A stretch of DNA of 57,148 bases from Nocardiopsis sp. N85 (GCF_028882275.1 NZ_JARBUT010000031.1:1-57148), one strand, 5' to 3'. Counted from the first letter of the stretch, positions 16,382 to 25,904 are shown. Numbers and translations: made by a program. Notes: generated by a model from the sequence alone, not told the origin.

Positions 16382-17872
16382 TCAGCGCGGCAGGCGCTCG
16401 GCCAGCCAGGCCTCGACCTCGGCGGAGGAGCGGGGCAGGGCCGCCGACATGACGGTGCGGCCGTCCTCGGTGACCAGGACGTCGTCCTCGATGCGCACGC
16501 CGATGCCGCGCAGTTCCTCGGGGACGGTCAGGTCGTCGGCCTGGAAGTACAGGCCGGGCTCGACGGTGAGGACCATGCCGGGTTCGAGGTCGCCGTACAG
16601 GTGGACCTCCTGGCGGGAGGCCGCGCAGTCGTGCACGTCCAGGCCGAGCATGTGGCCGGTGCCGTGCAGGGTGTAGCGGCGCTGGAGCCCCAGTTCGAGG
16701 ACGCGGTCCACCGGGCCCTCCAGCAGGCCCCACTCGATCAGGCCCTCGGCCAGTACCCGCTGGGCGGCCTGGTGGAAGGCGATGAACGGGGCGCCCGGGG
16801 CGACCGCGGCGATGCCCGCCTCCTGGGCGGCGTACACCAGGTCGTACACCTTGCGCTGGACATCGGTGAAGGTCCCCGAGACCGGCATGGTGCGGGTGAC
16901 GTCGGCGGTGTAGAGGCCGGTGGTCTCCACTCCGGCGTCGAGCAGCAGCAGGTGGCCGTCGCGGACGGGTCCGTCGTTGCGGGTCCAGTGCAGGGTGGTG
17001 GCGTTGGGGCCGGAGGCGGCGATGGTGCCGTAACCGACGTCGTTGCCCTCCACCCGGGCGCGCAGGAAGAAGGTGCCCTCGATGAAGCGCTCGGAGGTGT
17101 CCTTGGCCTGCGGCAGCGTCCTGGCGACGTCCTCGAAACCGCGAACGGTGGCGTCGACGGCCAGCTGGAGCTGGGCGATCTCCCACTCGTCCTTGACCAG
17201 ACGGTGGTCGGCCAGGGTGATGGCGAACTCCTCGTCCAGGGTCGCGGACTTGGCGCGGGCCTCCTCGTCGACGTCGGCGCGCACCTCGTCGATGATGGCG
17301 TCGAGCTCGGCGTCGTGGCCGCGCGCGACGCGCACGGCGGTGTCGGTGGCGCGCAGGACGTCGGTGAGGGTGGTGACGTCGGCGGTGGGCACGCCGAACA
17401 GGTCGGCGGCCTCGGACAGACTGTTGCGGCGACCGGTCCAGAGCTCGCCGTAGCCGCCGAGCCAGAACTCGCCGTTCTCGCGGTCGGAGCGCGGCTTGAG
17501 GTAGAGGACGGAGTCGTGGCCGCCGTCCGCGCGCGGGGTGAGGACCAGGCAACCGCCGTCGGAGGTGTCGCCGGTGAGGTAGGCGTAGTCCGAGGCTGCG
17601 CGGAACGGGTACTCGGTGTCGTTGGAGCGGGTGAGCAGTCGCCCGGCGGGGATGACGAGGCGCTCACCGGGGAAGGCGGTGCCCAGCGCGGCGCGGCGGC
17701 GGGCGGTGTGCTCCGCCTGCTCGATGGGGTCGAGGTCGCGGCGGGCGGTGTCGGCCCACCCGGTGCTCATCCACGCGGCGAGCTCGTCGGAGACCGTCTG
17801 CGCCTGGCCGTTCTTGCGTGGCGTGAACACGAAGGTGCTCGGGTCGGTTCCGGGGCGCTGCTGCTCGCTCAC
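16382..17872 (-). CDS. pepP: Xaa-Pro aminopeptidase (aminopeptidase P)
   Basis: This 496-residue metallopeptidase removes N-terminal residues that precede proline. The C-terminal pita-bread domain keeps the dinuclear metal ligands: Asp in LLLLDAGVETTGLY, Asp in TADVTRTMPVSG, His in LHGTGHMLGLDVHD, Glu in VLTVEPGLYF and Glu in GVRIEDDVLVTEDG. The N-terminal 230 residues form the creatinase-like domain. GTG 17872 is chosen because GAGGAGA lies 8-9 nt upstream and the earlier part of the frame looks non-coding. There is no signal peptide, so the enzyme is cytoplasmic. It stands alone. Confidence 0.93.
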   Translation of the reverse strand: MSEQQRPGTDPSTFVFTPRKNGQAQTVSDELAAWMSTGWADTARRDLDPIEQAEHTARRRAALGTAFPGERLVIPAGRLLTRSNDTEYPFRAASDYAYLTGDTSDGGCLVLTPRADGGHDSVLYLKPRSDRENGEFWLGGYGELWTGRRNSLSEAADLFGVPTADVTTLTDVLRATDTAVRVARGHDAELDAIIDEVRADVDEEARAKSATLDEEFAITLADHRLVKDEWEIAQLQLAVDATVRGFEDVARTLPQAKDTSERFIEGTFFLRARVEGNDVGYGTIAASGPNATTLHWTRNDGPVRDGHLLLLDAGVETTGLYTADVTRTMPVSGTFTDVQRKVYDLVYAAQEAGIAAVAPGAPFIAFHQAAQRVLAEGLIEWGLLEGPVDRVLELGLQRRYTLHGTGHMLGLDVHDCAASRQEVHLYGDLEPGMVLTVEPGLYFQADDLTVPEELRGIGVRIEDDVLVTEDGRTVMSAALPRSSAEVEAWLAERLPR

Positions 17873-18005
17873 GTCGTGACTCTCCTCGTCGTGGTCGTCG
17901 GTGGCCGTGGGGTGGACGGCCGAACGGGGCCGCCGGTGACGGCCTTCGCCGCCCATCGTAGGGGGACGGTCGGTGCCGTGACCGTTACGCGGACATAGCG
18001 AACCC

Positions 18006-18032
18006 CATAACGCACGGACACCCCGTGTTATG
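18006..18032. promoter_or_regulatory. inverted repeat upstream of pepP
   Basis: CATAAC (18006-18011) and GTTATG (18027-18032) are perfect inverted arms, extended inward by an imperfect CACGG/CCGTG pairing. It lies about 135 bp upstream of the pepP start in a 308-bp gap and has the look of an operator for a dimeric regulator. The rest of the gap shows nothing else I can support. Confidence 0.4.
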
Positions 18033-18180
18033 CCCTCGTTACCATCAACGGCGCAGGTGGGAGCGGGCGAAGGTGGGTACCGGCGCGCGTCGGCCCCCGA
18101 GCGGACGTCGGCGCGCCCCGGACCGCCGGCGGGTGGTCCCGCGCTCTCCTCTTCGGGCAGGAGGGGACCGAAGGGCGAGG

Positions 18181-18714
18181 TCAGAGTCCGTGGACGAAGG
18201 GGATGGCCCTGGAGTAGGGCAGGTCGTCGATGGTGGCGGGGTCCACCCACCGGTATCCGATCCGCTCGTACAGCGCGACGGCCTCGGGCTGGTTGGGCCC
18301 GGTGAACAGGATGACGTCGCGGTAGCCCAGCTCGCGGGCGGCGGCCTCCAGCGCGGTCATGACCTTGCGGCCCAGGCCGCGCCGTCGGTGCCGGGAGGAG
18401 GTCCAGATCCGCTTGAACTCGGCGGTGGTCGGGGCGATCCCGGGTCGCGGACGGTAGGGGCGCAGGGCTCCCCCGGCGACGATCCCACCGTCGAGTTCGG
18501 CGAGCACGACCCGGCCGTGGGGTGCGGCGAACTCGGTGATGGGGTAGCGGGACAGCTCGTTGGCGGCGCCCTCGGCACCGTAGCGTTCGGTGTACTCCTC
18601 CGACAGTCCGGCGAGCAGTCCCTCCACCCGGGGATCGTCGTGGCGGACCGTGAGCATGCGCACCCCGTCGACGCCGGTCGTCCCGATCGTCCCCTCGATT
18701 CCCGGCCGTGTCAT
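18181..18714 (-). CDS. GNAT family N-acetyltransferase
   Basis: This is a 177-residue single-domain acetyltransferase. The acetyl-CoA loop RHRRRGLGRKVMTALE (about residues 115-130) fits the R/QxxGxG/A motif and is followed by the typical end LFTGPNQPEAVALYERIGYRWV. Start ATG 18714 has GGAAGAGG about 6 nt upstream. The substrate cannot be told from sequence. It appears monocistronic. Confidence 0.88.
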   Translation of the reverse strand: MTRPGIEGTIGTTGVDGVRMLTVRHDDPRVEGLLAGLSEEYTERYGAEGAANELSRYPITEFAAPHGRVVLAELDGGIVAGGALRPYRPRPGIAPTTAEFKRIWTSSRHRRRGLGRKVMTALEAAARELGYRDVILFTGPNQPEAVALYERIGYRWVDPATIDDLPYSRAIPFVHGL

Positions 18715-18862
18715 CGCCGCCTCTTCCCGTCCACGTGACCGATCGCCCCTCGGCGGGCGCCCGCCGGGAATGCTATCCACCGTCACGGAACACGGCCACG
18801 CGTGATCGGTCACGTCCGGCGGGCGGTCCTCCCGGATGTCCGGCCGGTGCCCGACCAGGCGT

Positions 18863-19792
18863 TCAGGCGTCGGCCGGAGACCTCGGAGCGGGCACCTCCG
18901 GGGGGCGGAAGCGGGTGCGCGAACGCAGTGCGCGGAACCCGTTCTCCACCCGGTACCCGGCGGCGAGCAGGCGTTCCCTGGCCTCCTCCGCGCTGCGCAC
19001 GGTGGCCTCGTCGAAGATGAGGTTGTAGTAGCGCTCGGGCACGACGTCGAGTCCGCGGCGCAGGGCGCGCAGACCGGCGGTGGCCGCCGCCCCGGCGCCG
19101 GGGAGCGAGGGCAGGACCCCGTACTCGCGGCGCGCCCAGTCGGGCAGGGTGGCGTAGGACAGGGCGCCGACGGGGAACCACAGGGGCTTGAGCGGGGCCA
19201 GCGCGGCCAGGTGGTCGGGGACCTTGGGCCACAGCAGGAACCGGACCGCCAGCCTCGCCTCGGGGGTCACCCGCAGGGCGGGTCGCACCGAGGCCAGGTA
19301 GCGGCGCATGTCGGCGACCGAGCGGGGCACGTCGTCCCGGGACAGGCCGACGTAGGTGGCGGTGGTCGACTGTTCGTCGAGGTAGCGATCCCACTCGGCG
19401 GGGGTGAGGGGCACCCCGGCGCGCACCGCGGTCTCCAGGTAGGAGGTGACCTCGGCGCAGTGCACCCACACCAGCAGGTCGTGTTCGTCGACGCGGTGGC
19501 GGCGTCCGGTGTCGGGATCGGTGAAGGACAGCGACCGGTGCACCCGGCGCACGTGCTCGCCCAGCCGATCGGCCTCCTCGGGGGAGCCGTAGGTGGTGAC
19601 GGCGACGAAGTGGGCGGTGCGCAGGAGCCGGCCGGTGGGGTCGGAACGGAAGTCCGAACGCTGCCAGACACCCCGCATGGCCACCGGGTGGAGGGCCTGG
19701 AGCATGAGGGCGCGCACACCCGCCACCCACATCGCGCGGTCCAGGTGGACGGTCCAGGTGACGCTCTCGGGGGCGGCGACGGTCGGTCTCAT
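18863..19792 (-). CDS. MpaB/DUF2236-type oxygenase family protein
   Basis: This 309-residue protein matches the all-helical DUF2236 family, which includes MpaB and is related to the heme-dependent latex-clearing protein. The diagnostic region is AGVRALMLQALHPVAMRGVWQRSDF near residues 24-48, followed by TAHFVAVTTYGSPEEAD and WVHCAEVTSYLETAVRAG with conserved His residues. The substrate is unknown. The gene is transcribed away from the SnoaL-cupin gene, with about 250 bp between the two starts. Confidence 0.85.
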   Translation of the reverse strand: MRPTVAAPESVTWTVHLDRAMWVAGVRALMLQALHPVAMRGVWQRSDFRSDPTGRLLRTAHFVAVTTYGSPEEADRLGEHVRRVHRSLSFTDPDTGRRHRVDEHDLLVWVHCAEVTSYLETAVRAGVPLTPAEWDRYLDEQSTTATYVGLSRDDVPRSVADMRRYLASVRPALRVTPEARLAVRFLLWPKVPDHLAALAPLKPLWFPVGALSYATLPDWARREYGVLPSLPGAGAAATAGLRALRRGLDVVPERYYNLIFDEATVRSAEEARERLLAAGYRVENGFRALRSRTRFRPPEVPAPRSPADA

Positions 19793-20040
19793 CGGCTCTC
19801 CTCCAGGGCTGCGCGGGGGTCTCGCGCCGGGGCCGGGTGCGGGGCGGCCCGCACGACCACGATACGGGGAGGCCGGGCCGCCCCCTCGGCGCCCCGGCCG
19901 TCACGCCTCTTGCCGAGAACGGACCGATTCTTGACACCCGGAGAACCCACATGGGGCGCAACCTGGTGTGGTGGGACGCCCCCGGGACAGCCCCTCGGTG
20001 CCGCGGCCCGCGACCTTTCCCTTCGTACGAGGAGTGGGAC

Positions 20041-20751
20041 ATGTCCGCACAGAAAACGATCTCCTTCGAGGCCGACGCGTACCGGCGAGCCCTTGAGGAG
20101 TCGGACGCCGACACCCTGATCGCGATGTTCACCGACGACGCCGAGATGGAGATGTTCGACAAGCGGACCCCGCCGGGTTCGCCGGCGGTGTGGCACGGCA
20201 AGGACGCCATCGCCCCGGTCGTGCGCGAGTTGTGCGAGCGGGAGATGAGGCACGAGATCCTCCAGGTGGTCAGCGACGGCGACCACGTCGCCTATACCGA
20301 GCGGTGCGTCTACCCCGAAGGCAACATGGTCATGAGCAGCACGATGATGGACCTGCGCGACGGGGGGATCGCGCACCAGGTCACCGTGCAGGCCTGGGAC
20401 GAGGAGGAGGCGGACCGGGTCCAGGTCGGCGACTTCGACGCGTCCGAGACGCGGGAGTCCTTCGACCACGGGCACGCCGAGATGGTGCGGATCGGCGGCC
20501 ACAACGTCGTCCGGACCACCATGGAGCCGGGATGGCGCTGGTCGGAGCACATGCGCGAGAGGGCCGGCACCGACCTGTGCGAGCTCACGCACACCGTTCT
20601 GCTCCTGTCGGGCACCCTCCGGGTGCGGCCGGAGGACGGCGCCGAGGAGGAGGTGACCGCCGGCTGCACCGCGTTCGTCCCGCCCCGGCACGACGCGTGG
20701 GTGGTCGGTGACGAGCCGGTCGTGGCGATCGACTGGACGGGCAAGGACTGA
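20041..20751 (+). CDS. SnoaL/NTF2-like domain plus cupin protein
   Basis: This 236-residue protein has two small folds. Residues 1-120 look like the SnoaL/NTF2 alpha-beta barrel (YRRALEESDADTLIAMFTDDAEMEMF, then WHGKDAIAPVVREL). Residues about 135-236 look like a cupin (TTMEPGWRWSEHM, then LLLSGTLRVRPEDG, ending VTAGCTAFVPPRHDAWVVGDEP). The His and Glu needed for a typical cupin metal site are only partly kept. ATG 20041 follows GAGGAG by 6 nt. It could bind or modify a small hydrophobic compound; the function is unknown. Confidence 0.75.
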   Translation: MSAQKTISFEADAYRRALEESDADTLIAMFTDDAEMEMFDKRTPPGSPAVWHGKDAIAPVVRELCEREMRHEILQVVSDGDHVAYTERCVYPEGNMVMSSTMMDLRDGGIAHQVTVQAWDEEEADRVQVGDFDASETRESFDHGHAEMVRIGGHNVVRTTMEPGWRWSEHMRERAGTDLCELTHTVLLLSGTLRVRPEDGAEEEVTAGCTAFVPPRHDAWVVGDEPVVAIDWTGKD

Positions 20752-20761
20752 CCCCCGGCCC

Positions 20762-20799
20762 GGGGCCGGCTCCGACGGATCACCGTCGGGGCCGGCCCC
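20762..20799. terminator. bidirectional terminator between the cupin gene and the response regulator gene
   Basis: The arms GGGGCCGGCTCCGACGG (20762-20778) and CCGTCGGGGCCGGCCCC (20783-20799) pair over 17 positions with a single T·G wobble and a 4-nt loop. It lies between two convergent stops. Confidence 0.85.
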
Positions 20800-20812
20800 G
20801 GTCGCGGGCCGG

Positions 20813-21466
20813 TCAGCTGCCGCGCAGGTAGGCCAGGACGGCCTGGACGCGGCGGTGGACGTCCTCGTCGGGGGGCAGGTCGAGTTTGGCGAGGATGTTG
20901 CCGACGTGTTTGCCGACGGCGGCGTCGCTGACCACCAGCTCTCGTGCGATGGCCCCGTTGGAGTGGCCCTCGGCCATCAGGGCCAGGACCTCGCGTTCGC
21001 GCGGGGTGAGCCGTTCCAGCGGGTCGGAGCGGCGGCGCAGGAGCTGGCGGACCACCTCGGGGTCGACGAAGGTCGCGCCCTCCACCACCCGGCGCAGCAC
21101 GGAGGCGAACTCGCGCACGTCGCCCACGCGCTGTTTGAGCAGGTAGCCCACGCCCCGACCGTCACCGGAGTCGAGCAGGTCGGAGGCGTAGCTGAGTTCG
21201 ACGTACTGGCTGAGCGCCACCACGGACAGGCCGGGGTGGCGGCGACGCAGTTCGACGGCGGCGCGCAGTCCCTCGTCGGTGAAGTCGGGGGGCATGCGGA
21301 TGTCGGTGACGACCAGGCCGGGCCGGTGCTCGTCGACGGCCTTCAGGAGGTCGTCACCGTCGCCGACCGCCGCCACGACGGGGAACCCGAAGCGTTCGAG
21401 GACGCCCATCAGCCCCTCCCGCAGCAGCACCCCGTCCTCGGCGAGCACGGTGGGAACGGGCGTCAC
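20813..21466 (-). CDS. NarL/LuxR-family response regulator
   Basis: This 217-residue regulator has a receiver domain at 1-125 with acidic pair Glu-Asp in VLAEDGVLL, phosphoacceptor Asp in LVVTDIRMP and Lys in GYLLKQRV. A LuxR-type HTH (LTPREREVLALMAEGHSNGAIARELVVSDAAVGKHVGNIL) covers about 150-205. Start GTG 21466 overlaps the kinase stop as GTGA, so the partner is the sensor kinase encoded upstream. Targets are not visible here. Confidence 0.93.
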   Translation of the reverse strand: MTPVPTVLAEDGVLLREGLMGVLERFGFPVVAAVGDGDDLLKAVDEHRPGLVVTDIRMPPDFTDEGLRAAVELRRRHPGLSVVALSQYVELSYASDLLDSGDGRGVGYLLKQRVGDVREFASVLRRVVEGATFVDPEVVRQLLRRRSDPLERLTPREREVLALMAEGHSNGAIARELVVSDAAVGKHVGNILAKLDLPPDEDVHRRVQAVLAYLRGS

Positions 21467-22848
21467 CTCACCGGGTCCGTCCGGTCGATCGTGCACGGCA
21501 GCTCCACTCGGATGCGGGTGGGCCCTCCCGGAGGGCTGGACAGGTCCATTGTGCCGCCCATGACGGCGATCCGGTCCCGCATCCCGGTCAGGCCGCTGCC
21601 GCGGCCGGGGTCGGCGCCGCCGGGACCGTGGTCGGTGACCTCCACGACCAGGGTGTCGCCGCCGGGGCCGGGGAGCAGGGAGGCGTGCACGGTGGCGGTG
21701 GCGGCCTCGGTGTGCTTGTAGACGTTGGTGAGCGCCTCGGCGACCACGAAGTAGGCGGTGCCCTCCACGTGGGAGGGGAGCCGGCGGGGCAGGTCGGTCC
21801 GAACCGTGACGGGGACGGGCGAGTGGTCGGCGAGTTCGCCCAGGGCGGCGGACAGTCCGCGGTCGGTGAGGACGCGCGGGTGGATGCCGCGGACGAGTTC
21901 GCGCAGCTCGGTGATGAGGTCGTCGGCCTTGCGCTGGGCCGCGACGACGCGCCGGTCCGCCTCGGAGCCCTCCTCCAGGTCCAGGCGGGCCATGCCCAGG
22001 TCCATGTTGAGCGCCACCAGGCGCTGCTGGGCGCCGTCGTGCAGGTCGCGTTCGATGCGGCGGCGTTCGTACTCGAAGGCGTCGACGAGGCGGGCCCGGG
22101 AGTCGGTGACCTCGGTGAGTTCGGCGCGCAGTTCCTCCTTGGGCGGGCCGACGAGCAGGGCACGGGCGATCACGGCGTGCCCTTGGGCCAGGATCCCCGA
22201 GGCGTAGAGGAGGACGACGACGACCAGCGGGCTGAGGAAGACGAGGGGTACGGCCTGTTCGACGGTGGTGACGGTGTGGAAGCCCAGGTCGATGATGGCG
22301 TCGGGGGTGTCCCGCATCAGGAGCGGCGCCAGCGCGGTCACGGCGGCCGCGCCGGCCAGACCGCTCAGGATCATCATCACGAGCAGGGAGAGGGGCATGA
22401 GCAGGAACATGTAGGCGACCTCGCGCCACGTGGCGCTCTCGGTGTAGCGGGTCCTGACCCACCCCCACAGGCCGGGCGGCGGTTCGCGGTGGCCGTGGTT
22501 GAAGGGGCCCGCGGAGACGGTGCGCAGGCGGAGGCGTTCGAGGGCGCCCACGGGGAGGGCGACCAGCGGTGCGAACACCACGATCATGAACAGCCCCACC
22601 AGGAGGCCGATGACGGAGGGCCGGCCGATCTCCATCGTGTCCCAGGGGCGACTGATCACCAGGCCCAGGACCATCGCCCAGGGCGAGTAGATCGGTGCGG
22701 TGATCACCATGACGGCCAGGCCCACGACGGAGGTGCCCACCGAGTGGAGCAGGGCCCGCCAGGGCCAGGGGGTGAGGAGGAAGCGAGGTCGGGCCAGCGC
22801 CCCGATGAGGGTGTTCGGTGTGCGCGGTCGCACGGTTCCGGTGGTCAT
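21463..22848 (-). CDS. NarL-type sensor histidine kinase
   Basis: This 461-residue kinase has an N-terminal membrane half with five or six hydrophobic segments (for example SVGTSVVGLAVMVITAPIYS, VIGLLVGLFMIVVFAPLVAL, VAYMFLLMPLSLLVMMILSG, LVFLSPLVVVVLLYASGIL). HisKA_3 follows near 265 with phospho-His in ERDLHDGAQQRLVAL. The HATPase domain shows EALTNVYKH, VTDHGPGG and GRGSGLTGMRDRI. It phosphorylates the overlapping response regulator. The signal is unknown; the absence of a large extracellular domain suggests intramembrane sensing. Confidence 0.93.
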   Translation of the reverse strand: MTTGTVRPRTPNTLIGALARPRFLLTPWPWRALLHSVGTSVVGLAVMVITAPIYSPWAMVLGLVISRPWDTMEIGRPSVIGLLVGLFMIVVFAPLVALPVGALERLRLRTVSAGPFNHGHREPPPGLWGWVRTRYTESATWREVAYMFLLMPLSLLVMMILSGLAGAAAVTALAPLLMRDTPDAIIDLGFHTVTTVEQAVPLVFLSPLVVVVLLYASGILAQGHAVIARALLVGPPKEELRAELTEVTDSRARLVDAFEYERRRIERDLHDGAQQRLVALNMDLGMARLDLEEGSEADRRVVAAQRKADDLITELRELVRGIHPRVLTDRGLSAALGELADHSPVPVTVRTDLPRRLPSHVEGTAYFVVAEALTNVYKHTEAATATVHASLLPGPGGDTLVVEVTDHGPGGADPGRGSGLTGMRDRIAVMGGTMDLSSPPGGPTRIRVELPCTIDRTDPVR

Positions 22849-22966
22849 GCCCTCACGTTAGGAAGTCGGGGCGCCCGGGGGAATCGGCCGGGGCACCGGG
22901 TCGGGGGTGGGGACCGCCCCACCCCGTCGGGCGACTCCGGGGCGCGGGCGTCCCTGCTCAGGACGG

Positions 22967-22972
22967 TAGGGT
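22967..22972 (+). promoter_or_regulatory. -10 element of a leaderless purB transcript
   Basis: TAGGGT ends 8 nt before the purB GTG, placing the transcript start within about 2 nt of the start codon. No Shine-Dalgarno sequence is present, which fits leaderless translation. Confidence 0.5.
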
Positions 22973-22980
22973 GGACGAAC

Positions 22981-24411
22981 GTGAGCGCGAAACCCGTTAT
23001 CCCCGATGTCCTGGCCGCCCGATACGCCTCGGCGGAGCTGACCCGGTTGTGGTCCCCGGAGTACAAGGTGGTCGCCGAGCGGCGACTGTGGCTGGCCGTC
23101 CTGCGCGCGCAGGCGCGTCTGGGCGTGGACGTCCCCGACGGCGTGGTGGCCGATTACGAGAAGGTCCTGGAGCGGGTGGACCTGGGGTCCATCGCCGACC
23201 GTGAGCGGGTCACCCGCCACGACGTCAAGGCGCGGATCGAGGAGTTCAACGCCCTGGCCGGGCACGAGCACGTGCACAAGGGCATGACCTCGCGCGACCT
23301 GACCGAGAACGTCGAGCAGTTGCAGGTGCGCGACAGCCTGCTGCTGGTGCGCGACCGCACCGTGGCGCTGCTGGCGCGGTTGGGCCGGCTCGCGGCCGAG
23401 TACGACGAGACCGTGATGGCGGGCCGGTCCCACAACGTGGCGGCGCAGGCCACCACGCTGGGCAAGCGGTTCGCGTCGATCGCCGACGAGGTGCTGGTGG
23501 CGTACGGGCGGCTGGAGGAGCTGATCGCCCGGTACCCGCTGCGCGGGATCAAGGGCCCGGTGGGCACCGCCCAGGACATGCTGGACCTGTTGGGCGGCGA
23601 CCGGACGGCGCTGTCCCGGTTGGAGGACGAGGTGGCGACCCATCTGGGGTTCGCGCACCGGTTCACCAGCGTGGGCCAGGTCTACCCCCGGTCGTTGGAC
23701 TTCGAGGTGCTGACGGCGCTGGTGCAGCTGGCGGCGGGTCCGTCGTCGCTGGCCAGGACGATCCGTCTGATGGCCGGGCACGAGCTGGTCACCGAGGGGT
23801 TCGCCGAGGGCCAGGTCGGGTCGTCGGCGATGCCGCACAAGATGAACACGCGGTCGTGCGAGCGGGTCAACGGGCTGACGGTGATCCTGCGCGGGTACGC
23901 GTCGATGGTCGGGGAGCTGGCCGGCGACCAGTGGAACGAGGGCGACGTGTCGTGCTCGGTGGTGCGCCGGGTGGCGCTGCCGGACGCGTTCTTCGCCTTC
24001 GACGGTCTGGTCGAGACGATGCTGACGGTGCTGGACGAGTTCGGTGCCTTCCCCGCGGTGATCTCGGCGGAGCTGGACCGGTACCTGCCGTTCCTGGCGA
24101 CCACCAAGATGCTGATGGCCGCGGTGCGCGCGGGCGTGGGCCGGGAGACCGCGCACGAGCTGATCAAGGAGCACGCGGTGGGTTCGGCGTTGGCGATGCG
24201 CCAGGAGGGCGTGGGCAACCGGCTGCTGGACCGGCTGGCCGACGACGAGCGCTTCCCGCTGGACCGGGCGGAGCTGGACGCGCTGCTGGCGGACCGGATC
24301 ACGTTCACGGGCGCGGCGGCCGAGCAGGTCGCGGCGGTCGTGGCCCGGATCGACGCGATCACGGCCGAGCGCCCGGAGGCGGCGGGGTACGCGCCGGGGT
24401 CCATCCTCTGA
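22981..24411 (+). CDS. purB: adenylosuccinate lyase
   Basis: This is a 476-residue enzyme of normal length. It cleaves SAICAR to AICAR and adenylosuccinate to AMP in purine synthesis. The fumarase-superfamily signature SSAMPHKMNTRSCERVNGL is present near residue 280. Other family segments are HDVKARIEEF, GMTSRDLTENVEQLQ and GRSHNVAAQATTLGKRF with the catalytic His. The start is GTG 22981, just after a TANNNT -10; the very long upstream open frame is antisense to the kinase. A strong hairpin terminator follows. Confidence 0.96.
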   Translation: MSAKPVIPDVLAARYASAELTRLWSPEYKVVAERRLWLAVLRAQARLGVDVPDGVVADYEKVLERVDLGSIADRERVTRHDVKARIEEFNALAGHEHVHKGMTSRDLTENVEQLQVRDSLLLVRDRTVALLARLGRLAAEYDETVMAGRSHNVAAQATTLGKRFASIADEVLVAYGRLEELIARYPLRGIKGPVGTAQDMLDLLGGDRTALSRLEDEVATHLGFAHRFTSVGQVYPRSLDFEVLTALVQLAAGPSSLARTIRLMAGHELVTEGFAEGQVGSSAMPHKMNTRSCERVNGLTVILRGYASMVGELAGDQWNEGDVSCSVVRRVALPDAFFAFDGLVETMLTVLDEFGAFPAVISAELDRYLPFLATTKMLMAAVRAGVGRETAHELIKEHAVGSALAMRQEGVGNRLLDRLADDERFPLDRAELDALLADRITFTGAAAEQVAAVVARIDAITAERPEAAGYAPGSIL

Positions 24412-24426
24412 TCGTCTTCGATGCTC

Positions 24427-24466
24427 CGAAGGGGGCCGGGATCGCGTGCGATCCCGGCCCCCTTCG
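24427..24466 (+). terminator. purB terminator
   Basis: An 18-bp perfect stem (24427-24444 with 24449-24466, arms starting CGAAGGGGGCC) closes a 4-nt loop CGTG, beginning 16 bp after the purB stop. Confidence 0.9.
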
Positions 24467-24609
24467 TCGTGTGCGGGCTCGGCGCGGAACCGACGGATCC
24501 CCAGAATCCGGCGGATTATGGCACAGTTCACCCTCGCGAACACTGGGTCCGAAAGTTAACGCCTATTACGGTTGGGGGTGTCGGCGTCCCGTACCCCCTG
24601 GAGGTTCCG

Positions 24610-24786
24610 TTGACCGACCCCGATTCCTTCGGCACCGCCCTGTGGACCCTGCTGCTCATCATCGGGATCGTGCTCGCCTTCGGCGTGGCCGCCCTGACCG
24701 ACATGGCACTGCGCCGCAGCGAGGACCGCGAGGAGCGGGCCCGCGGCGAGGCCGACGACCGTGGGCGGACCCGCACCACGGCCTGA
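24610..24786 (+). CDS. small single-pass membrane protein
   Basis: This 58-residue protein starts at TTG 24610, set by a perfect GGAGG 5 nt upstream (24600-24604). Residues 12-33 form one hydrophobic helix (LWTLLLIIGIVLAFGVAALT), followed by a short charged tail (ALRRSEDREERARGE) that should face the cytoplasm. No family is recognised. It has its own upstream region after the purB terminator and converges on the dehydratase gene. Confidence 0.6.
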   Translation: MTDPDSFGTALWTLLLIIGIVLAFGVAALTDMALRRSEDREERARGEADDRGRTRTTA

Positions 24787-24869
24787 CCGGCCCCGGCCGG
24801 GCCGTCGACTCACCCGGGGCGGCCGGGAAGTCCAGGGCCGCCCGGACCGTCTCCTCGGCGGGGACGTGC

Positions 24870-25835
24870 TCAGCCGTGTTCGGCGAGGATCCGGGTGAAC
24901 AGGGCCGGGTCGATGTTGCCGCCGGAGACCACCGCGACGGTGGCCTCCGGCCGCCCCGGCACGGTGGGCACCCGGCCCGCCAGGATCGCCGCGGCGGCCA
25001 GCGCCCCCGCGGGTTCGGCCACCACGCGCGCTCCCAGGGCCAGGTGGGCGACGGCACGGGCGATCTCGTCCTCGGTGACGGTGACGATCCCGTCCAGTCG
25101 GTGACGCAGGTGCTCGAAGGTCAGGTCCGACAGGCACACCCGCACCCCGTCGGCCATGGTGCGGTGGGTGCGTTCGGGATCCCAGGCGACCCGACGGCCC
25201 CGTTCCAGGCTCTCGGCGGCGTCGGCGGCCAGTTCCGGTTCCACCCCGATGACCCGCACCCGATGCGGGTGGACGGTCAGGGCGGCCGTGGCCACCCCGG
25301 AGGCCAGCCCGCCCCCGCCGACCGGGACGACGATCGTGGCCACCTCCGGCGACTGTTCGAGGATCTCCAGGCCCACCGTGCCCTGGCCCGCGATGACGGT
25401 GGGGTCGTCGAACGGCGGGATCAGGGCGAGGCGTTCGGCACGGGAGGTCTCCTCGGCGACCTCGACGCGCCGGTCGGGCGGGACCATGATCACGCGGGCG
25501 CCCCGGGCGCGCATCCGGTCCACCTTGACCTTCGGCGCGCCCTCGGGAACGACCACCGTGCAGGGGACGCCGAAGCGGGCGGCGGCGTGGGCCAGGGCCT
25601 GGCCGTGGTTGCCCGAGGAGTGGGTGATCACGCCCGAGGCGCGCCGGGCGGGATCGAGCAGGGCGATGGCGTTGGTGGCGCCGCGCAGCTTGAAGGCGCC
25701 GGTCGGTTGCAGGCTCTCGGGTTTGAGGAGGAAGGGCGGGCCCTGGGCCGGCCCGGCGGTCAAGGGGGTGCGCACGATCTCCCCTCGGAGGCGGGCGGCC
25801 GCTGCGCGGATGTCGTCTTCGGTGACCAGTTCCAT
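24870..25835 (-). CDS. threonine ammonia-lyase / serine-threonine dehydratase family protein
   Basis: This 321-residue fold-type II PLP enzyme has the Schiff-base Lys in TGAFKLRGATNAI (near residue 50), the phosphate loop VPVGGGGLASG and the substrate loop THSSGNHGQALA. There is no C-terminal ACT domain, so it is the short form seen in catabolic threonine dehydratases and serine racemase-like proteins. It deaminates threonine or serine to the 2-oxoacid; racemase activity cannot be excluded. ATG 25835 begins the typical VTEDDIRAAAARLRG. Confidence 0.88.
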   Translation of the reverse strand: MELVTEDDIRAAAARLRGEIVRTPLTAGPAQGPPFLLKPESLQPTGAFKLRGATNAIALLDPARRASGVITHSSGNHGQALAHAAARFGVPCTVVVPEGAPKVKVDRMRARGARVIMVPPDRRVEVAEETSRAERLALIPPFDDPTVIAGQGTVGLEILEQSPEVATIVVPVGGGGLASGVATAALTVHPHRVRVIGVEPELAADAAESLERGRRVAWDPERTHRTMADGVRVCLSDLTFEHLRHRLDGIVTVTEDEIARAVAHLALGARVVAEPAGALAAAAILAGRVPTVPGRPEATVAVVSGGNIDPALFTRILAEHG

Positions 25836-25904
25836 CCCGGTGGTATGCCCACCGGATCGGTCGTCGTCACGGAACCGGGGGCGCACGGTGGATAATCGGG
25901 GGTC

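Noticed and set aside
20813..22468. 551-codon frame that runs from within the kinase gene into the response regulator
   Set aside because: Its first 330 residues are an out-of-frame, Arg/Pro-rich reading of the kinase gene; the true regulator starts at GTG 21466.
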